Notes under the pieces: model-generated
Seen by the model: only the letters and a program-made list of their open reading frames with translations
What the model was told of the DNA's origin: nothing
Database searches by the model: none
Assembly (NCBI GenBank): GCA_043784065.1
Contig: JAYVYR010000036.1
Span: 1 to 16,874 of the forward strand
Length of the DNA: 16,874 nt
Direction of reading: 5' to 3'
Source: Bog-756 sp043784065
GTDB taxonomy: Bacteria > Actinomycetota > Acidimicrobiia > Acidimicrobiales > RAAP-2
In this document: positions 12,846-16,874 of the stretch, in pieces
How positions within the stretch are numbered: position 1 is the stretch's first letter
Layout: every line of letters starts with the position of its first letter
Translations under genes and position numbers: made by a program

Positions 12846-15194
12846 GTGGGACTGAGAGCGACAGCGTGGAAATACGCCCTCGTCGGCGGCATGTGCGTCG
12901 TCGCTGGCTATTTCGCGCTCCCCAACGCGACCAGTCAGGACATTGCCTACTCAACCCTTGGGACAACATCGGTGGTGTGCATCCTGGTCGGCGTCCGCCT
13001 GCATCGTCCCAAGGACCGCCTCGCCTGGTACTTCCTGGCCTTGGCGGGTGGTTGCTTCACCCTCGGTGATGACGCGTGGACCTTCTACGACTCGATTCTC
13101 CACATCAGCGTGCCGTTTCCCTCGTTCGCAGATGCCTTGTATCTAGCCGGATACCCCTTTCTCTTTGCCGGAGTGTTGAGACTCACCCCCAACCCGGACC
13201 GCTCCGTCCGGCGGGAGGACAATGCCGATGCCGCCATCGTCTCGATGGGGGCCTTGGCCATCTCCTGGCACTTCTTGATGAACTCGTATGTCCACGACAC
13301 GACATTGAGTACCTTCGGGATGCTGGTCACCCTGGCCTATCCGATCATGGACATCGCTCTGGCCTTCCTCGTGTTCCGCACGCTGCTGTTCAGGGAGTCG
13401 AGGCAGCCGTTCCACAAGCTCCTGGCCGGGGCCATGATGGTGATGTTCGCGGCCGACTTCACCTACGACCTACTGGTGTTGCACAACAGTTACACCTCCG
13501 GGAACGCCGTGGATGCCCTCTTCCTCGTCGAGTACGTACTAGTCGGCGTGGCAGCTCTCCATCCATCCATCGCCGCCGGAATCTCCGAAGCCGAAGCTGC
13601 CGACGCCGTCAGCAGTAGCGAAGAGGTGAGCAACCGACACCGGATACCCGTTATGGTTCTGGCTGGATTCATCCCGCCGACGATTCTCGTTCTCACCGCT
13701 TCCCTCGGCGTCTCGGTAAATGTTCTGGTGATAGCAAGTCTCTGCCTTGCCGTGTTCGCGGTGATCTGTCTACGGATGATCTGGTTGATTGACCGGATCA
13801 GTGGTCAGTCTCTCGAACTCAAGGACAACTTCCGGGAGCTGGAGGCATTCCAGCTGAAGCGGGACGAACTCGAGGCCAATCTTCGACACTTGGCCTTCCA
13901 CGACGAGCTGACCGGTCTGCCTAATCGGATGCTCCTGCGCGACCGGGTGAAGCAAGCATTGGCCTCGACAACGCGCTCCGGAACATCAGTGGCACTGTGC
14001 TTCGGGGATCTCGACGGCTTCAAGACCATCAATGACACCCTCGGTCATCACGTCGGCGACACGGTGCTGGTGAAGGTCGGCGCCCTGTTGGAGTCGATCG
14101 TACGCCCAGAGGACACGGTGGCTCGTGTCGGTGGCGACGAATTCGCGGTCCTGATAGCCGATGTGAAAGACCGACATACAGTGGTGAAGTTTGCTGGTCG
14201 GATTGTCTCGGTCCTCCATGAGGCGATCGAGTTCGAAGGCGAGCAGGCGGGCGCCTCGATCAGCGTCGGCGTGGCTTTCGCCGACTCCACCACACCGGTC
14301 GAGCAGCTGATCAGCGAGGCGGATGCGGCAATGCACGAGGCGAAGGCAAACCGGAAGAACCATGTCGAAGTGTTTGAATCGTCGATGCGCGCCCGCCTGT
14401 TCCAGCGTCTCGAATACACGAGTCGATTTCGTGGGTCACTGGACCGCTCCGAGTTCTTCCTCAACTTCCAACCGATCTTCTCGCTCGGTGACAGGCACCT
14501 TCGAGGCTTCGAGGCCCTGGTCCGCTGGCAGCACCCGACCATTGGCTTGGTCGCTCCGCTTGACTTCATTCCCATCGCCGAGGAGACGGGCTTTATAGTT
14601 CCCTTGGGTCGGTGGATACTGTTCGAGGCCTGCGAGCAAATGGCAGCTTGGACCGCGCTCACCGACGAGCCCCTCAGCGTTGCCGTGAACGTCTCGAGGC
14701 GACAGTTGGATTCCCATCTCCTGGTCGACGACGTCCGCACCGCGCTGGCCCTCACGGGAGTCAAGCCCCAGCAGATCATCCTCGAGGTCACCGAGAGCGT
14801 CCTGATGGAGAATCCGGAGCAAGTCATTTCGACACTCACCGAGCTGCGAGCCCTTGGCATCCGGATCTCGGTGGATGACTTCGGTACCGGCTACTCCTCG
14901 CTGAACCATCTCCAGGAATTTCCGGCCGATGTGCTCAAGATCGACAAATCGTTCGTCGACAAGCTAAATGTGTCCGAGCCAGGCGGCTCGGCCATGGTGA
15001 ATTCAATCATCGGGTTGGCCCACAGTTTGAGCCTGGAGGTCGTGGCCGAAGGCATCGAGCGTGAAGACCAGTTCGAGCGCTTGATCGAGCTTGGCTGCGA
15101 CTACGGCCAGGGCTACCTGATGGCCCGTCCCCTCGATCGGGAGAAGTCAGAGGCCCTCGTCGAGTCCTACCAGGGCGCTGCCATTTTCCCCTGA
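12846..15194 (+). CDS. Membrane-anchored GGDEF-EAL protein (c-di-GMP synthase/phosphodiesterase)
   Basis: This 782-residue enzyme makes and/or degrades c-di-GMP. The GTG start at 12846 has AGGTGG four bases upstream. Residues 1-312 hold about ten hydrophobic segments forming an uncharacterised membrane sensor. A charged coiled-coil-like linker at about 320-348 precedes the GGDEF domain (about 349-510), with DLDGFK, intact GGDEF at 429-433 and an inhibitory-site RPED at 420-423, correctly five residues before it. The EAL domain (about 530-780) keeps all catalytic residues: Glu556 in EAL, Asn615, Glu650 in EVTES, Asp677-Asp678 in DDFGTGYSS, Lys698, Glu735 and Gln755 in GQG. Both activities therefore look possible, with the balance set by the membrane domain. 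No partner gene is in the operon. The family call is certain; the signal is unknown. Confidence 0.97.
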   Translation: MGLRATAWKYALVGGMCVVAGYFALPNATSQDIAYSTLGTTSVVCILVGVRLHRPKDRLAWYFLALAGGCFTLGDDAWTFYDSILHISVPFPSFADALYLAGYPFLFAGVLRLTPNPDRSVRREDNADAAIVSMGALAISWHFLMNSYVHDTTLSTFGMLVTLAYPIMDIALAFLVFRTLLFRESRQPFHKLLAGAMMVMFAADFTYDLLVLHNSYTSGNAVDALFLVEYVLVGVAALHPSIAAGISEAEAADAVSSSEEVSNRHRIPVMVLAGFIPPTILVLTASLGVSVNVLVIASLCLAVFAVICLRMIWLIDRISGQSLELKDNFRELEAFQLKRDELEANLRHLAFHDELTGLPNRMLLRDRVKQALASTTRSGTSVALCFGDLDGFKTINDTLGHHVGDTVLVKVGALLESIVRPEDTVARVGGDEFAVLIADVKDRHTVVKFAGRIVSVLHEAIEFEGEQAGASISVGVAFADSTTPVEQLISEADAAMHEAKANRKNHVEVFESSMRARLFQRLEYTSRFRGSLDRSEFFLNFQPIFSLGDRHLRGFEALVRWQHPTIGLVAPLDFIPIAEETGFIVPLGRWILFEACEQMAAWTALTDEPLSVAVNVSRRQLDSHLLVDDVRTALALTGVKPQQIILEVTESVLMENPEQVISTLTELRALGIRISVDDFGTGYSSLNHLQEFPADVLKIDKSFVDKLNVSEPGGSAMVNSIIGLAHSLSLEVVAEGIEREDQFERLIELGCDYGQGYLMARPLDREKSEALVESYQGAAIFP

Positions 15195-15226
15195 GTGCAC
15201 CCCGCTTCAGCGCCGGATGCACTCAG
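15191..15226 (+). terminator. Hairpin terminator overlapping the GGDEF-EAL stop codon
   Basis: CTGAGTGCA (15191-15199) and TGCACTCAG (15218-15226) form a perfect 9-bp stem. The 18-base loop contains a second small hairpin, CGCT-TC-AGCG. The TGA stop (15192-15194) is inside the left stem. There is no T-run, as is common for high-GC actinobacterial terminators. Confidence 0.55.
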
Positions 15227-15715
15227 TCGGAGCGGGTCCCCATCGCCGTGCGTCCCTAACGGGCCTCAATTCGCGAGCACGTCGGGAGCTCCAGATCGCT
15301 TCGGGTAGCCCCAACCGCGGCCCGACCTCAAGAGTGCTAGCCATCGCGATCATGACCGATAGTTCGATCTACACCGCCGTGGCCATGGATTGAGCCTGGT
15401 TCAAGTGCACGCAGATCGACGGCTCTGGATTGTCGCGTCCGACGTCCGAGCGTCAGGTTCGACGCCGCGAGTCGATCGCACGAGCGCGCCCGTACGTGCC
15501 GTTCTGCACAGCGGCAAGGTGGCGACGGCTGTCGTTCTGGCGCTGCGTTCGGTGCCCGAGCAGGTGCCCTTGAACGGCAACTCAGAGGTGATCGGCGGAG
15601 GCCACGGTATCGGCTGCCGAGCGCAGCTCTGCGTTCGGAAGGGACCGCTCTCCGTGCTTGCTCCTGTTGCTGGGACCGGAACGGCACGAGTTCGACACCT
15701 ACCATTTTCGAACGG
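15227..15715. other. Gene-free stretch after the GGDEF-EAL gene
   Basis: I see no supported gene. The frames here lack start signals and motifs. It contains repeat copy C at 15478-15560. The adjacent genes converge on it, so it needs no promoter, and its length of nearly 500 bases is unexplained. Confidence 0.45.
15478..15560 (+). repeat. Dispersed intergenic repeat, copy C
   Basis: CCCGTACGTGCCGTTCTG (from about 15489) is followed, 35 bases after its GTGCC, by GTCGTTCTGGCGCTGCGTTC and GGTGCCCGAG. The block before it reads GGTGGCGACGGCT. This copy and D best define the consensus TGGCGACGGYCGTCGTTC. Confidence 0.75.
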
Positions 15716-16018
15716 TCAGCCAGTTGGCGGAAACCGGATCGATTCCTGGTCGCCGGTGATCGGTCGGCAGAAGAGGGCCGAGGGGTTCTCAACTGCCCAG
15801 TCCCGCATGTGTAATGCCGGGATGTCGTCCAAGGGGGCGAAGGTCAGCGTGAGGATAGGGCCGCACCCGTCGAGGCATTCGTAGACAACTCGAACCGGCG
15901 ACTCAGAAACCGGGACCTTGTCCATGTACTGGGTGAGGCCACACACGGGACAGCATGTCCAAACCGCCTTCTCGGGGACGATGGTTCCGGGGAAGCTGAG
16001 AAGGTCGGAGATACGCAT
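15716..16018 (-). CDS. Small Cys-rich (zinc-ribbon-like) hypothetical protein
   Basis: This is a 100-residue protein. The ATG at 16018 has AGGG five bases upstream; the frame continues to 16087, but the extra part is not convincing. Cys22-Cys23-Pro-Val-Cys26 and Cys48-Leu-Asp-Gly-Cys52 (TCCPVCG and ECLDGCG) are 22 residues apart, the layout of a zinc ribbon with two knuckles. Strands VRVVYE and ILTLTF flank the second pair. I recognise no family. It starts about 70 bases after the DinB-like gene on the same strand and may be co-transcribed with it. Confidence 0.6.
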   Translation of the reverse strand: MRISDLLSFPGTIVPEKAVWTCCPVCGLTQYMDKVPVSESPVRVVYECLDGCGPILTLTFAPLDDIPALHMRDWAVENPSALFCRPITGDQESIRFPPTG

Positions 16019-16087
16019 CGCTACCCTACTGAGCGCCAGTACTCGGCATCGAGGGGTATCTCCGTACGCTGGACAGTCGACAGGCAA

Positions 16088-16666
16088 TCATGGGCTCCAG
16101 TCGGGATCACGACCCAAGCGGGCCAGAAGTCTGGTCTGTCCGTCTGAATCAGCTGGTACTGCTCTAGGGATGTCGTACATGCCACTTCTTGAGAGGCCTC
16201 CATCGTCAGATGGCAGGCCTTCCAGAAACGTGCGGCACAACTCTGGGTCCAGGGTGATCTCGTGACCTGCCGCCCGACCGAGGTCCCAAGTATGGATCAG
16301 TACGTCACGGCTGAGCAGCGGCACGAGTTGAGCAGCATCGATCTGAGACGGTGGATTGTTGCCCACTGGAGGGACCTCGACGACGCCGTCGAATAGTCCG
16401 GGACGCCTCAGAAGTTCATCCAGAGCTTGCACTGTTGCCGTCCAGCGACCCACGGGATCGTCTTTCGGTCGCTGTGGCTTGGCGTCCAGCGGTCGGAGAA
16501 GCAGCACGTCATGAAAGCCGATGACATGCTCCAGGACACCCCGGGCGTCCCATTCGCTGCAGGGTGATTGGGAATGCCATTGCTGTCCGACAACCCTGAC
16601 CTCATCGCCAAAGTTTCGACAGATGCGCAGGTGACGGTCGGCAATGTCATCATGTTCGTCCACCAC
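16088..16666 (-). CDS. DinB / mycothiol-dependent maleylpyruvate isomerase-fold protein (TIGR03086-like)
   Basis: This is a 192-residue, four-helix-bundle, probably metal-binding protein. SPCSEWDARGVLEHVIGFHD (34-53) and DVLIHTWDLGRAAGHEI (121-137) match the two hallmark segments of the actinobacterial TIGR03086/MDMPI N-terminal family. His47 and His125 are likely metal ligands, with Asp128 or a nearby acidic residue. Such proteins are often mycothiol-linked, but the substrate of most is unknown. The start is GTG 16666, preceded by AGGAGG at a five-base spacing; GTG 16663 is also possible. It is slightly shorter than many members because there is no C-terminal extra domain. Confidence 0.8.
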   Translation of the reverse strand: MVDEHDDIADRHLRICRNFGDEVRVVGQQWHSQSPCSEWDARGVLEHVIGFHDVLLLRPLDAKPQRPKDDPVGRWTATVQALDELLRRPGLFDGVVEVPPVGNNPPSQIDAAQLVPLLSRDVLIHTWDLGRAAGHEITLDPELCRTFLEGLPSDDGGLSRSGMYDIPRAVPADSDGQTRLLARLGRDPDWSP

Positions 16667-16782
16667 GTGAACCTCCTACGGATCCAGTATCTCAGTCTCG
16701 AACCGAAGGTGCTGGGGTCTCACCTTGCACCGAGTCAGCGGGCCGCGTACTGTCCGACGCCGAGGGCGCTTGCGGACCATGA

Positions 16783-16857
16783 CCGCACGCGTAGATGCCG
16801 TCCGACGCTGTTCGTGTAATGGCGACGGCCGTCGTTCGGGTGCGGCGTTCTGTGCCG
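16783..16857 (+). repeat. Dispersed intergenic repeat, copy D
   Basis: CCGCACGCGTAGATGCCG (from 16783) is followed 36 bases after its ATGCC by GTCGTTCGGGTGCGGCGTTC and TGTGCCGG. The core CGACGGCCGTCG (about 16823-16834) is a perfect 12-base palindrome. It is near the right edge, upstream of the DinB-like gene. The remaining bases 16667-16782 hold the promoter region of that gene but no clear -10/-35. Confidence 0.7.
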
Positions 16858-16874
16858 GTTCGAATGCCCGGTAG

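Noticed and set aside
12274..12855. 193-residue plus-strand frame in the gap before GGDEF-EAL
   Set aside because: No ribosome binding site or motif, a competing minus-strand frame of similar length, and it contains a repeat copy; random open frames are common at this GC.
15390..15884. 164-residue plus-strand frame after the GGDEF-EAL gene
   Set aside because: It runs through repeat copy C and then antisense to the Cys-rich gene; no start signal or motif.
1..16874. CRISPR array
   Set aside because: No series of regularly spaced identical repeats; the repeated ~70-base elements are kilobases apart.

Overview
This is a high-GC bacterial window, most likely from an actinomycete-type genome (Actinomycetota). 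The signs are frequent GTG starts, a probable leaderless transcript, a 14-helix TetR/DHA2 efflux pair, a SigE-type ECF sigma factor with an Asp/Ser/Thr-rich membrane partner, and a DinB/mycothiol-type isomerase-fold protein. The placement is an inference from gene style; the only RNA gene is one tRNA-Ala, so nothing here fixes the genus.

Layout. (1) Positions 1-750 are mobile-element debris: the end of an IS1380-like transposase, a short IS3 OrfA-like N-terminus and the C-terminus of a serine recombinase, none intact. (2) A tRNA-Ala(TGC) lies on the minus strand at 893-966. (3) A TetR regulator and a DHA2-family efflux pump (1113-3493) form an overlapping operon with a readable promoter and a palindromic operator. 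The pump's 3' end overlaps, antisense, a broken Fur-family remnant. (4) A Type II restriction-modification pair, methyltransferase then endonuclease, runs on the minus strand (6366-3817). Facing away from it is an unrecognised four-helix membrane protein (about 6627-7238). This part looks less GC-rich than the pump operon and is the most island-like section. (5) Two consecutive ECF sigma / membrane-partner modules lie on the minus strand. The first (9516-8141) is followed by a SIMPL-domain lipoprotein (8103-7243). The partner of the second (12233-9952) carries a predicted seven-bladed extracytoplasmic propeller with a repeated Cys-x5-Cys motif. (6) A membrane-anchored GGDEF-EAL protein with both active sites intact (12846-15194) ends in a hairpin that overlaps its stop codon. 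(7) A small Cys-rich protein and a DinB/maleylpyruvate-isomerase-like protein are on the minus strand (16666-15716).

The genes form three working units: regulated drug or metabolite export (TetR/MFS), DNA defence (restriction-modification, possibly with the adjacent membrane protein), and envelope or environment sensing (two sigma/anti-sigma modules beside a c-di-GMP enzyme). The sensing region is also marked by a roughly 70-base dispersed repeat, found in the same orientation in four separate gaps (about 9892, 12421, 15481 and 16785). I know of no published name for it, and it is the most interesting non-coding signal in the window.
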